NCBI RefSeq assembly: GCF_004766045.1
Contig: NZ_SPQQ01000012.1
Location: 60,487 to 124,486 of the forward strand
DNA length: 64,000 nucleotides
Reading direction: 5' to 3'
Source: Desulfosporosinus fructosivorans
GTDB taxonomy: Bacteria; Bacillota; Desulfitobacteriia; Desulfitobacteriales; Desulfitobacteriaceae
The first letter of the stretch is position 1, and each line of letters starts with the position of its first letter. The notes under the pieces were generated by a model that did not search any database, was not told the origin of the DNA, and saw nothing but the letters and a program-made list of their open reading frames with translations. This document shows, piece after piece, positions 8,840-16,526 of the stretch. The translations under genes and the position numbers were made by a program.

Positions 8840-10144
8840 GTGTCCGTATATAATTCACTGGATTCGATTACCGAAGAACTCCGTAATTGTATGAAATGCG
8901 GAAACTGCCAAGCTGTATGCCCGATTTATAAGGAAACACGTCAAGAAGTAGCGACTGCAAGGGGAAAGATTAGTCTAGCGGAATTTATCCTCTCCGGAGA
9001 AATAGAGATGACTGCAGGCATGGCGGATCGCTTTTCCCTCTGCACAACCTGTATGGCCTGTAATACTAATTGCCCTTGCGGCGTTCGGTTTGATAAAATT
9101 ATTCTTGCAGCAAGAGCGGAATCCGTCCGTAAAAAAGGGCTACATCCGGTCAAAAAAATTGCCTTTACTGCGTTGAAGATGCAGCGAGTGTTTGATTTCG
9201 GGATGAAGGCGGGAAGTATCTTCCAGGGTGTTGCCTTAAAGAACATACCGAATAGGCACAGCAAACTAGCACGGATGCGTGTTGATATTGGGATAGGCAA
9301 AGAAAAAGTATTCCCAATGTTGTCCAAGAAGACCTTGCGTTCCGAGTTCCCTGAAGTGATTAAGGTTAAAAACCCAAAGATGAGAGTTGGGTTTTTCACG
9401 GGCTGCATGATCAACTATTTTTACACGGACATCGGCAGAGCGGTGATCGAGGTGCTTACGGAAAATGACATCGAAGTTGTCATTCCTAAGTTCCAGGCTT
9501 GTTGTGGTATTCCAGCCTCGGTCAATGGGGATGTGGCTTCAGCACGTACTTTGGCCAAACGCAATTTACGGGCCTTTGAGAAGATGGGGGCAGACGCCTT
9601 AGTCGTTGCCTGTTCTTCTGGTGGTACTGCTTGGAAACATGTTTATGGAGAATTGCTTGAAAATGATCGCGAACTTAAAGCCTTGGCGGATAAGTGGGCT
9701 AAGAAATCCTATGATATTTCTGAGTTCCTGATTCATCAAGTTCCCTTTAAGAAAGAAGGTTTGGGTCGAGTAGCGCGTAAAGTGACGTATCATGAACCTT
9801 GTCACTTAAACCGTGGACAGGGGATTAGTAATGAACCGCGCGAAATTTTAAAGAGCATTCCCGGTGTGGAATTGATTGAAATGAAAGAGCCGGGTCGTTG
9901 TTGTGGTATGGCTGGATCATTCAGCCTTGTACACCCGGATCTCTCCGTACAAATTTCTGATCGTAAAACAGCAGATATCCAGACGACCAATACGGATACA
10001 GTAGCAACGGGTTGTCCAGCTTGTCGGTTGCAGCTACAAAGTGGGGTCGAAAATGCTGGATTTGACGAAGAAGTATTGCATACTGTTCAAATCTTGGCTG
10101 AGTCTTATCGAGTCGGTAAGGAAGAACTAAAACGTTCTAAATAG
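8840..10144 (+). CDS. glcF: Fe-S subunit of lactate/glycolate dehydrogenase (GlcF-like)
   Basis: 434-residue (Fe-S)-binding protein. The N-terminus has two cluster motifs, CMKCGNCQAVCP and CTTCMACNTNCPCG, and the C-terminal half has two CCG domains with QACCGIPAS and GRCCGMAGSF, typical of GlcF/LutA/HdrB-like proteins. It relays electrons from the flavoprotein encoded just before it toward the quinone pool or a soluble acceptor. The start is a GTG, with AAGGAGGG inside the end of the upstream gene. A strong terminator follows, so glcD-glcF form a two-gene operon. Confidence 0.92.
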   Translation: MSVYNSLDSITEELRNCMKCGNCQAVCPIYKETRQEVATARGKISLAEFILSGEIEMTAGMADRFSLCTTCMACNTNCPCGVRFDKIILAARAESVRKKGLHPVKKIAFTALKMQRVFDFGMKAGSIFQGVALKNIPNRHSKLARMRVDIGIGKEKVFPMLSKKTLRSEFPEVIKVKNPKMRVGFFTGCMINYFYTDIGRAVIEVLTENDIEVVIPKFQACCGIPASVNGDVASARTLAKRNLRAFEKMGADALVVACSSGGTAWKHVYGELLENDRELKALADKWAKKSYDISEFLIHQVPFKKEGLGRVARKVTYHEPCHLNRGQGISNEPREILKSIPGVELIEMKEPGRCCGMAGSFSLVHPDLSVQISDRKTADIQTTNTDTVATGCPACRLQLQSGVENAGFDEEVLHTVQILAESYRVGKEELKRSK

Positions 10145-10153
10145 TTGGAATGA

Positions 10154-10188
10154 TGGAAACGCTTTAAATAAGTGTTTCCATGTTTTTT
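10154..10188 (+). terminator. Rho-independent terminator after glcF
   Basis: Stem TGGAAAC (10154-10160)/GTTTCCA (10174-10180), extended by CTT/AAG inside, followed by a six-T run at 10183-10188. Confidence 0.85.
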
Positions 10189-10320
10189 GTAAGAATATTA
10201 GGTTTTGTAAGTGAGAAAATCAATAAGTAAAATAAATTCTCCGAGAAACGAGGAAGTGAGAATCCGTCCAAGCAAAAGCACTTCTTAAGGGATCAATAAA
10301 CTGATTCTTTAAAAGGGTGG

Positions 10321-10563
10321 GCCGGATTTGAAGGTTGAAGACAAAATATGAAGGATAATGAAGGGTGTATTTTTAAATGATGTGGGAAGCCTTTACAGAT
10401 AAAGCCAATTTTTCCGTAAAGGCGATAATGTCTGTATCAGCTGAATGCTGCACAAGGCGGTCATCTTAGGTCAATGAAGGCAGCGAAGCAGCAGCGGCGA
10501 CCGCAGTGGAAATCAAGCTGACGGCTGCTGCCGAACCGCTGGCTTTCATCGCCGACCGGCAGT
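10321..10563 (+). pseudogene. Degraded serpin C-terminal remnant
   Basis: Translated in shifting frames this stretch gives serpin (serine protease inhibitor) C-terminal signatures in the right order. They are WEAFTDKANFS near 10382-10414, MLHKAVIL near 10445-10468, the reactive-loop hinge NEGSEAAAATAVEIKL at 10473-10520, and PLAFIADR near 10536-10558. The hinge glutamate and alanine run are diagnostic of inhibitory serpins. At least one frameshift separates LHKAVIL from NEGSE, and stops interrupt the upstream part, so it is not functional. Only the last fifth of a normal 380-400-residue serpin remains. It abuts the 3' end of the ABC permease gene on the other strand and is GC-richer than the glcF gene before it. 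Confidence 0.75.
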
Positions 10564-10568
10564 CTAGT

Positions 10569-12815
10569 TTATTCCGTCCCAGCCTTTAAGGCTTCGCTCA
10601 TGGGGATACGCGCCAGTTTTTTCCGGCAGAGCAATTTGGCGAACTCATAGGTAACCAGCACCATCACAAAACCCAGGAGCATATACCAGACGTTAAGCTT
10701 AACCGGCAGTACGATCTGCAGGCTGTCCGTCAGTGATCCGTACAGCGCTCCCACGGTTCCCAGCAAAGCGGGAATACCGAGCAGATAGCCCGCGATGACG
10801 ATCAGGGTATTGCTGCCCAAGATCAGTTTGCCAATTTCTTTTTTTCTATAGCCGAAAACCTTCATCAGCGAGATGCTGGTTCGGCTTTCGTCAACTACCA
10901 GGCCGGTGACAATATAGATGATCAGCAACCCAACGATAAAGGCGGCGGCAATCAGGCCGTAAATCATCGGGGCCATTTGAGCAAGCAAGATGCCGAAACC
11001 CGTGACAATGGCGTCGATGGATTTGGTGCTGCGAATCTCGCCCTGAGCAAAGGTCCTCGGCTGGTCGCTCCAGATTCCGATATAAGCGTCCGTCGGAAGC
11101 TTAAACTCTGAGTTGAATTGAGCGAGAGGCATAAACAGGAAATCCCCGGCATAGGTATCGGCTATCTTTTCAATCTTAAAGGTGTGCTCCTGACCATTAT
11201 CCGTGTCGAACACCGTCAGGTTGCAGCCTTCGTTCACATTCAGTTTTTGCGCCAGGGGAGCCGTAATTGTGGTCTGTTCCGGTTTGAAGGGCTGTCCGGA
11301 GCTGTCTTTAAGTTTGATCTTGTCGGTGTCCGGCAGAACTCCGGTCACATAAAAGCTAAGATCCTCATTGCCGCTCAGGCTCACATAGGCTGCGCCGAAC
11401 TGTTCGGTGCCTGCCGGCGCTGGCCCGGTTTTCTCCGAGGTGAAAACGTATTCGTACTTCAGGTTGTACAATTCCTTGATCCCCTCGTTGAGCATATAGT
11501 CAACCGAGCTTTTCATGGTCAAGCCGTACAGCATGAGCATCGTGGCGACGACAATCCCAAAGAGCAGGAAGAAGGTTCGGGATAAGCTGCGGACTTGTTC
11601 CCGGATTTGGAATTTGGTGTTGAATTTCCAGCGGTCAAGGCGCAGATGCCGCTCGATGAAATTCGTCTTGGTTTTGGTTTCCCCACCTTTCATAAGGATG
11701 GCCGGCGGGGTTTTCAGGATCTTATTAGTAATTCCCCAGGTGACGCCGCAAAGAATGAGCACCGGCAGCAGAACCTCAAAAACAATCAACCAGGGATTAG
11801 AGATGGTTTCATAGACCGGCATGGGAAAGGCCGTCAGCATAAACTTAAAGACACTGTTCATCAGCAGCAGACCTAATAATGAGCCGGCCGCCGAGCCGAT
11901 CACGGACACCAAAAGCGGGAAGGTCAGATAATGGCGGAGCAATTCCCTTCTTCGGTAGCCTTGGGCGTAAAATGTCCCGATGATGACGGATTCGCTCTGG
12001 ATCATCCGCCACATCAGCATCCCGAGCAAAACACAGGAGAGCCCTAGCATGGCCAGCGGCACAGCGGCGCTCATCGTGGACAATACGCTGATCTCCATGG
12101 GCACATAGGAGACATTGACTTTCTTTTCCGTACTCTGCCAGTTTGTGATGTTGACACCTTGTGAACGCAGCACGTTTTTGACGGCTGCTTCCTGAGCTTT
12201 GATATTTTCCCGTTCGTCAAAACGGATAGCATAAACCTCGTTCTGATCCGGCAAGGCTTCGAAATCCGCTTTGCTGACAACACCCGTACCGAAGGTCTTG
12301 GGGTCGTTCATGATCTCTTCTTTGGACTTAACCACGTAAATGAAATTAGGCAGAAAACTATAGCCGGAAACGGTGAATTCCTTGTCCGCCACCGTGATGG
12401 TGTCGCCGATGGCGTAGCCGTTGGTCTCGGCAAACAAGCGGTCGAGGGTGATTTCGGAAGCGCCCGGCAAGTTCCCCGCTGCAACGGCCGGAATATTGAC
12501 CTCATCCATCAGACTGAACACCCGCAGGGTTTGACGGGGCTTCGCTTGGCAATCGGCCGTGCCGCCCAGCTCAACCTGCGCTGCAAACTTGTTGCCCAAC
12601 GCCGCAGGGTCAATTTTGCCATTGACCGAAAACTCCGCGTCGGACAGCATATTGCGCTGGGAAAATGTGCTGAAGGTATGGTTCAAATTGAGCGAGGTTG
12701 TATTCAGCATAACGAACATCATACTGCTGATCATGAGCAAAAGCAGGGAGCCGATGTAGCGGGGCTTTTGCTCCAGCATGGTCCGGATGGCTTTTCTCAA
12801 GAGCGTCATTACCAC
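10569..12815 (-). CDS. ABC transporter permease, FtsX/MacB-like
   Basis: 748-residue integral membrane protein with one N-terminal helix (about residues 19-39), a large extracytoplasmic region, a block of three helices (about 255-380), a second helix after residue 410, another external domain, and three C-terminal helices. This double-FtsX layout is typical of Firmicutes permeases that export peptides or lipids or confer antimicrobial resistance. The start overlaps the ATPase gene by 7 bp, so the two are translationally coupled. The substrate is unknown. The gene is clearly GC-richer than the flanking catabolic and flagellar genes, suggesting separate acquisition. Confidence 0.85.
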   Translation of the reverse strand: MVMTLLRKAIRTMLEQKPRYIGSLLLLMISSMMFVMLNTTSLNLNHTFSTFSQRNMLSDAEFSVNGKIDPAALGNKFAAQVELGGTADCQAKPRQTLRVFSLMDEVNIPAVAAGNLPGASEITLDRLFAETNGYAIGDTITVADKEFTVSGYSFLPNFIYVVKSKEEIMNDPKTFGTGVVSKADFEALPDQNEVYAIRFDERENIKAQEAAVKNVLRSQGVNITNWQSTEKKVNVSYVPMEISVLSTMSAAVPLAMLGLSCVLLGMLMWRMIQSESVIIGTFYAQGYRRRELLRHYLTFPLLVSVIGSAAGSLLGLLLMNSVFKFMLTAFPMPVYETISNPWLIVFEVLLPVLILCGVTWGITNKILKTPPAILMKGGETKTKTNFIERHLRLDRWKFNTKFQIREQVRSLSRTFFLLFGIVVATMLMLYGLTMKSSVDYMLNEGIKELYNLKYEYVFTSEKTGPAPAGTEQFGAAYVSLSGNEDLSFYVTGVLPDTDKIKLKDSSGQPFKPEQTTITAPLAQKLNVNEGCNLTVFDTDNGQEHTFKIEKIADTYAGDFLFMPLAQFNSEFKLPTDAYIGIWSDQPRTFAQGEIRSTKSIDAIVTGFGILLAQMAPMIYGLIAAAFIVGLLIIYIVTGLVVDESRTSISLMKVFGYRKKEIGKLILGSNTLIVIAGYLLGIPALLGTVGALYGSLTDSLQIVLPVKLNVWYMLLGFVMVLVTYEFAKLLCRKKLARIPMSEALKAGTE

Positions 12816-13507
12816 TCAATCCTTTCCGCCGAAATCGTTTCCTCATGCCGGATCGTTTCCACAATTTCGCCGCTGCGCAGCTTGTAAACTACATTCGCCA
12901 TTTCGCCGATGGCGGTGTTATGGGTGATCATTAAAATAGTTGTGCCTAATTCGGCGTTGAGGTTTTGCAGAAGGGTAAGGACCCCGCGGGATGTTTCATA
13001 ATCCAAGGCGCCGGTTGGCTCATCACACAAAAGCAGCTTGGGGTTCTTGACAATCGCCCGGGCGATAGCGACCCGCTGCTGCTCTCCGCCGGAAAGCTCT
13101 CTGGGGAAACTCCTTTTTTTCCCTGCCAGGCCAACCGCTTTCAGTACTGTATCTATATCCAGCGGGGTTTTGGCGATGTTGGAAACTACCTCGATATTTT
13201 CCGCGACCGTGAGATTGGGTACGAGATTATAAAACTGGAAGATAAAACCCACCGAGTCCCGGCGATAATCCGTCAGCTGGGCATCATCAAGAGTGCTAAG
13301 CTCCAGGCCGTCGACCTGGATACTGCCGCTGTCCACGCGATCAACGCCGCCGATCATGTTCATCAGGGTGGACTTACCTGAGCCGGAGGGGCCGAGGATC
13401 ACGCCGGTTTGCCCTTTTTCCAGGGTCAGGCTTACTCCCTTGAGTACCTCACTTTTATTCTTACCCGCGTTATAGCTCTTTTTCAGATTTTTAACCGTAA
13501 TAAACAT
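12809..13507 (-). CDS. ABC transporter ATP-binding protein (LolD/MacB type)
   Basis: 232-residue ATPase with Walker A GPSGSGKST, Q-loop QFYNLVPN, ABC signature LSGGEQQRVAIARA, Walker B LLLCDEP and an H-loop histidine in MITHN. This is the subfamily that pairs with FtsX-like permeases and uses ATP to drive periplasm-facing conformational changes or extrusion. It lies 2 bp after the TetR gene and overlaps the permease start, so the order is regulator-ATPase-permease in one operon. It is GC-rich like its partner. Confidence 0.94.
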   Translation of the reverse strand: MFITVKNLKKSYNAGKNKSEVLKGVSLTLEKGQTGVILGPSGSGKSTLMNMIGGVDRVDSGSIQVDGLELSTLDDAQLTDYRRDSVGFIFQFYNLVPNLTVAENIEVVSNIAKTPLDIDTVLKAVGLAGKKRSFPRELSGGEQQRVAIARAIVKNPKLLLCDEPTGALDYETSRGVLTLLQNLNAELGTTILMITHNTAIGEMANVVYKLRSGEIVETIRHEETISAERIEW

Positions 13508-13509
13508 GC

Positions 13510-14145
13510 TTATCGCCCCATTCCGTTTTTTAATAACTCGATCACTTGGTTGATGGTGGCTTCAATTTCCTGATAGACGGAATCACTTAGTTCAAAATTA
13601 TTTTCGGTTATGATCCTGAAGACATAGTCATCAAACTGACTGGTAACTCCCTTGTAGTAGAGCGCGAGGATTGAATCATCCAGGTCAGTCCGAATCGTCC
13701 CTTTTTGTTTGCCGACAGCGATAAGCTGCAGGATATATTTATCCCCGATTTTCCAGAGCTCATCGTTGATGGTTTTGGTCAGGCTGCCGAATTTTCCGGA
13801 CATGATGTCTTGGAAGAACAGCATCAGGGTGGTTTCTTGATTAAGCAATTCGACACGCTTGCGCCCATCCTTGAGCAGATAGTCAAAGACATCCATCTCC
13901 TGCAGCGGCGTATATTTGTCGATCTCTCTCATGAAATATTCCATTGACCAGGTCACCGAGTGCATGAAGAGCTCCTTTTTATTTTCAAAATATTGATAGA
14001 TACTGCCCTTGGCCACAGCGGCATTTTCGGCGATGGTTTCGACCTTGGCTTTCGCGAAACCGTTGGTATGAAACTCGCTGATCGCCGCTCGTACCACCCG
14101 TTCCTGCTTTTCTTCATCAAGTCTGAAAAATGTTTTCTTGGGCAC
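13510..14145 (-). CDS. TetR/AcrR family regulator of the ABC exporter
   Basis: Helix-turn-helix repressor of about 211 residues. The N-terminal TetR domain is visible (ERVVRAAISEFHTNGFAKAK, then VAKGSIYQYFENKKELF). I choose the GTG at 14145, giving VPKKTFFRLDEEKQ, because homologues start this way and AAAGGATGG lies upstream; an ATG at 14178 would overlap the operator. The gene is the first of a three-gene operon with the ABC ATPase and permease. Two palindromes overlapping its promoter point to autorepression relieved by a ligand, probably an exported compound. Confidence 0.9.
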   Translation of the reverse strand: MPKKTFFRLDEEKQERVVRAAISEFHTNGFAKAKVETIAENAAVAKGSIYQYFENKKELFMHSVTWSMEYFMREIDKYTPLQEMDVFDYLLKDGRKRVELLNQETTLMLFFQDIMSGKFGSLTKTINDELWKIGDKYILQLIAVGKQKGTIRTDLDDSILALYYKGVTSQFDDYVFRIITENNFELSDSVYQEIEATINQVIELLKNGMGR

Positions 14146-14178
14146 TAAGCAGCACCATCCTTTTTTATAATCAAGCAC

Positions 14179-14194
14179 ATGACTCGTTAGTCAT
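14179..14194. promoter_or_regulatory. TetR operator O2 (proximal)
   Basis: ATGACT-CGTT-AGTCAT, perfect 6-bp arms with a 4-bp spacer, located at the expected transcription start of the TetR-ABC operon. It has the same half-site and spacing as O1. Confidence 0.7.
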
Positions 14195-14223
14195 ATTTTA
14201 TGACTTTTAAGTCATAAAAGCAA
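14195..14223 (-). promoter_or_regulatory. Sigma-A promoter and operator O1 of the TetR-ABC operon
   Basis: On the minus strand TTGCTT (14223-14218) and TAAAAT (14200-14195) are separated by 17 bp. The spacer is almost entirely the palindrome TTATGACT-TTTA-AGTCATAA (14198-14217). Its centre is 21 bp, two helical turns, from O2. Repressor binding would block polymerase directly. Confidence 0.7.
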
Positions 14224-14679
14224 TACTCTTTGGTAAAGTGACGAAGAAAATTTTTGCAAGCAGTTAGAGCAGTCAAATCTGAGCTAGGTCCCCGCCACAC
14301 CCGGTTGATTTATTATTATTTGAAAAAATGATCGAGTTCAATAGTTTGGGTAAGGCAGAATGTTCAACTTTTTGGCGGAAATAGAAATAGGATAGCCCTT
14401 AGAGGATCATTTTTTGCTGACAGCCCGACCATATCAAGTAATTCCTTGTTGCACTTTTCCTTTTCTAAATAGATTGATAATGTGCTGCTCAAATTGAAAT
14501 ATGAGCAGCACATTATGCTTATGGTCATGTCAGCCGCCATGCCGACACACCCTAAAGGTCTCCAGAGGTAGCCGCCCCCGAAAGCTTATATAGCAGAACC
14601 AATCTGTTCGTTTACTATAGTATAATTGTGTCATATAATTGAGAGCATCAGACAGACATATAACTCTTATAGTTAGAAG
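14224..14679. other. Intergenic region between TetR and cysteine desulfurase
   Basis: About 450 bp without a supported gene. Its main content is a perfect 15-bp inverted repeat (described separately). The last 100 bp would hold the desulfurase promoter, for which TATAGTATAATTG near 14617-14629 offers possible -10 boxes. Confidence 0.45.
14477..14516. repeat. Perfect 15-bp inverted repeat hairpin
   Basis: ATAATGTGCTGCTCA (14477-14491) pairs exactly with TGAGCAGCACATTAT (14502-14516) around a 10-base loop. No T-run of terminator quality follows. It could be a transcript stabiliser or the relic of an inverted-repeat element. Confidence 0.7.
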
Positions 14680-15834
14680 GTGAAGATCATCGAAAAAAGG
14701 ATAGTATACGTTGACAATGCAGCAACAACCGCTCTTTCTGATAAAGCGCTGGAGGCCATGCTTCCCTATTTTGGCAAGCATTATGCAAATCCTTCCGCCA
14801 TACATAATTACGGATCGGATGCCAAAGCTGCGCTTGAGCGTTCTAGAAGACTCATTGCAAGCGCCATAGGAGCTAAAAATAATGAAATTTTCTTTACTTC
14901 CGGGGGAACGGAGTCGGATAATTGGGCTCTCCGGGGAATTGTAGAAGCATACTCATACAAAGGGAAACACATTATTACTACCACTGTTGAGCATAACGCA
15001 GTGGTTAAGACAACCGAAGCCCTTGAAAAGCAAGGCTATGAGGTAACATACCTGCCTGTGGATAAATACGGACGGATAACGCCAGAGCAGCTTTCGGATG
15101 CTATAAGGGACGATACGATTCTGGTCAGCATCATGATGGCGAATAACGAAATTGGTACCATTTTACCGATAAAGGAGCTGTGTGATGTAGCTCATAAAAG
15201 AAACGTGCTTTTCCACACAGATGCGGTACAGGCAGTGGGGCACATCAAGATCAACGTCAGAGAGCTTGGCATCGACCTGCTTTCCATATCCGCGCATAAA
15301 TTTCAAGGCCCCAAAGGTGTTGGTGCTCTGTTTGTAAGAATTGGACGTATTATTTCTCCGCTCATGTATGGAGGAGGTCAGGAAAGAGGCTCAAGATCAG
15401 GGACTGAAAATGTGCCGGGCATAGTGGGCATGGCAGCTGCACTTGAAGATGCTGTGCTAGATATGGATGATAACAATAAAAAAATCATTTCCATGAGAGA
15501 TAGGATTATCCAGGGAATACTCAAGATTTCCGGCTCATACCTGACGGGCGATCCTGAAAACCGGCTGCCGGGCCATGCTTCATTTGCTTTTGAGGGATTG
15601 GATTCAAAACCTATTGTAACAACTTTAAGCAAGGCCGGCATCTATGCCAGTTCAGCGAGCGCTTGCAGTGCAGGCTCAGTAAAGCCCTCACGCATCCTGC
15701 TTGCAACGGGAGCGTCCGAATCGCTTGCATATGGTACCTTGCGTATTACGCTTAATGAGTACAACAGCGAAGAGGACATTGACTATTTGCTTGAGACTAT
15801 TCCCTCAGTTATTTCTACGCTGCGTATGGAATAA
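14680..15834 (+). CDS. Cysteine desulfurase (NifS/IscS family)
   Basis: PLP enzyme of 384 residues that takes sulfur from cysteine for Fe-S clusters or other thio-cofactors. Visible are YVDNAATTALSD at the N-terminus, TSGGTESDNWAL, the cofactor lysine in SISAHKFQGPKGVG, and the catalytic cysteine in SASACSAGSVKPS, giving the group I loop. The start is a GTG at 14680 preceded by AGAAGG; no better ATG is present before the conserved VDNAATT. No iscU-like scaffold or thiI follows, so this is a stand-alone copy. The partner is unknown. Confidence 0.92.
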   Translation: MKIIEKRIVYVDNAATTALSDKALEAMLPYFGKHYANPSAIHNYGSDAKAALERSRRLIASAIGAKNNEIFFTSGGTESDNWALRGIVEAYSYKGKHIITTTVEHNAVVKTTEALEKQGYEVTYLPVDKYGRITPEQLSDAIRDDTILVSIMMANNEIGTILPIKELCDVAHKRNVLFHTDAVQAVGHIKINVRELGIDLLSISAHKFQGPKGVGALFVRIGRIISPLMYGGGQERGSRSGTENVPGIVGMAAALEDAVLDMDDNNKKIISMRDRIIQGILKISGSYLTGDPENRLPGHASFAFEGLDSKPIVTTLSKAGIYASSASACSAGSVKPSRILLATGASESLAYGTLRITLNEYNSEEDIDYLLETIPSVISTLRME

Positions 15835-15941
15835 AAGGCGATACCTTGAAGAAAAATATAAATCAAAATCCTTCTTAATGATGATTGCACTCATGGCCTT
15901 GGTATCTGGATTGTTTCAGTAATCTTAATTCCGAGTACTGT

Positions 15942-16119
15942 AGTGCCCTTTCTCCAGCTGATGGCGGGCTTTTCGGTTTGCCACACTGTCAAAGATGATG
16001 GAAAAATCATAATCAGCGGGGTAGAGTTCACTGGCGGCTATTTGTAATTTTAGCCGTTTATGGTTTATCAGGGTTTTCTTTTCTTTAATTTGAACGCCAA
16101 TTTCGCCCTTAGAGTTGAG
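15942..16119 (-). pseudogene. Stray copy of the 3' end of a mutS2-like gene
   Basis: About 178 bp match, without indels and at roughly 90 percent identity, positions 23679-23856, which encode the C-terminal tail of the MutS2-like protein on the minus strand. Nothing else of that gene is found here. It is therefore an orphan gene end, either the relic of a decayed paralogue or of a partial duplication. Just before it (to 15922) an open frame ends in a hydrophobic FLMMIALMALVSGLF tail that I do not recognise. Confidence 0.8.
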
Positions 16120-16255
16120 AGGAAAAATCGTTGATGAAAGCGTTTTAGTCTCCTGAGGGAAAATCAGCGGTGCAAAAAATATATGCTAAAATCGGAAGAA
16201 ACGATTGAACATATGCTATTGTGGAAGGAAGAAGAGAATACGCAATTTAATATAA

Positions 16256-16450
16256 GTCTATATTCTAAAACGTTCGGTTTCCGAGCGTTTTTATGTTGGG
16301 ATTGATTATGCCAACCCTTCGCGGTTGGCTATTCATCCTGATAATTTCAAAAATAGAGTGGATACTCTTTTTTCTTTGGCCTGTACAGATTTGTTAAGCG
16401 CATGTAACCATCTGAAAGAATTAATCAGCGAAATAACAGGATTGCTTTAA
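16256..16450 (+). pseudogene. Unrecognised coding-like fragment
   Basis: An open frame of about 64 codons without a plausible start codon, containing FYVGIDYANPSRLAIHPDNF and a Leu-rich helical end (LKELISEITGLL), stops at 16450. A terminator-like stem overlaps its beginning. It resembles the C-terminal remnant of a larger gene, but I cannot name the family. Confidence 0.3.
16267..16292 (+). terminator. Terminator-like hairpin
   Basis: AAAACGTTCGG/CCGAGCGTTTT, an 11-bp stem with a TTT loop followed by T's, in the region between the cysteine desulfurase and the topoisomerase gene. Confidence 0.6.
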
Positions 16451-16526
16451 AGTAATTTGTCAACCAGACTGACCTTTTTCAGAGCCTGAACATATTATAT
16501 TTCAGTATTTCTTTGAGGAGGAATGA

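Noticed and set aside
11118..11585. 155-residue plus-strand ORF inside the ABC permease gene
   Set aside because: It is antisense to a membrane protein with clear features and lacks a ribosome site; a shadow frame caused by high GC.
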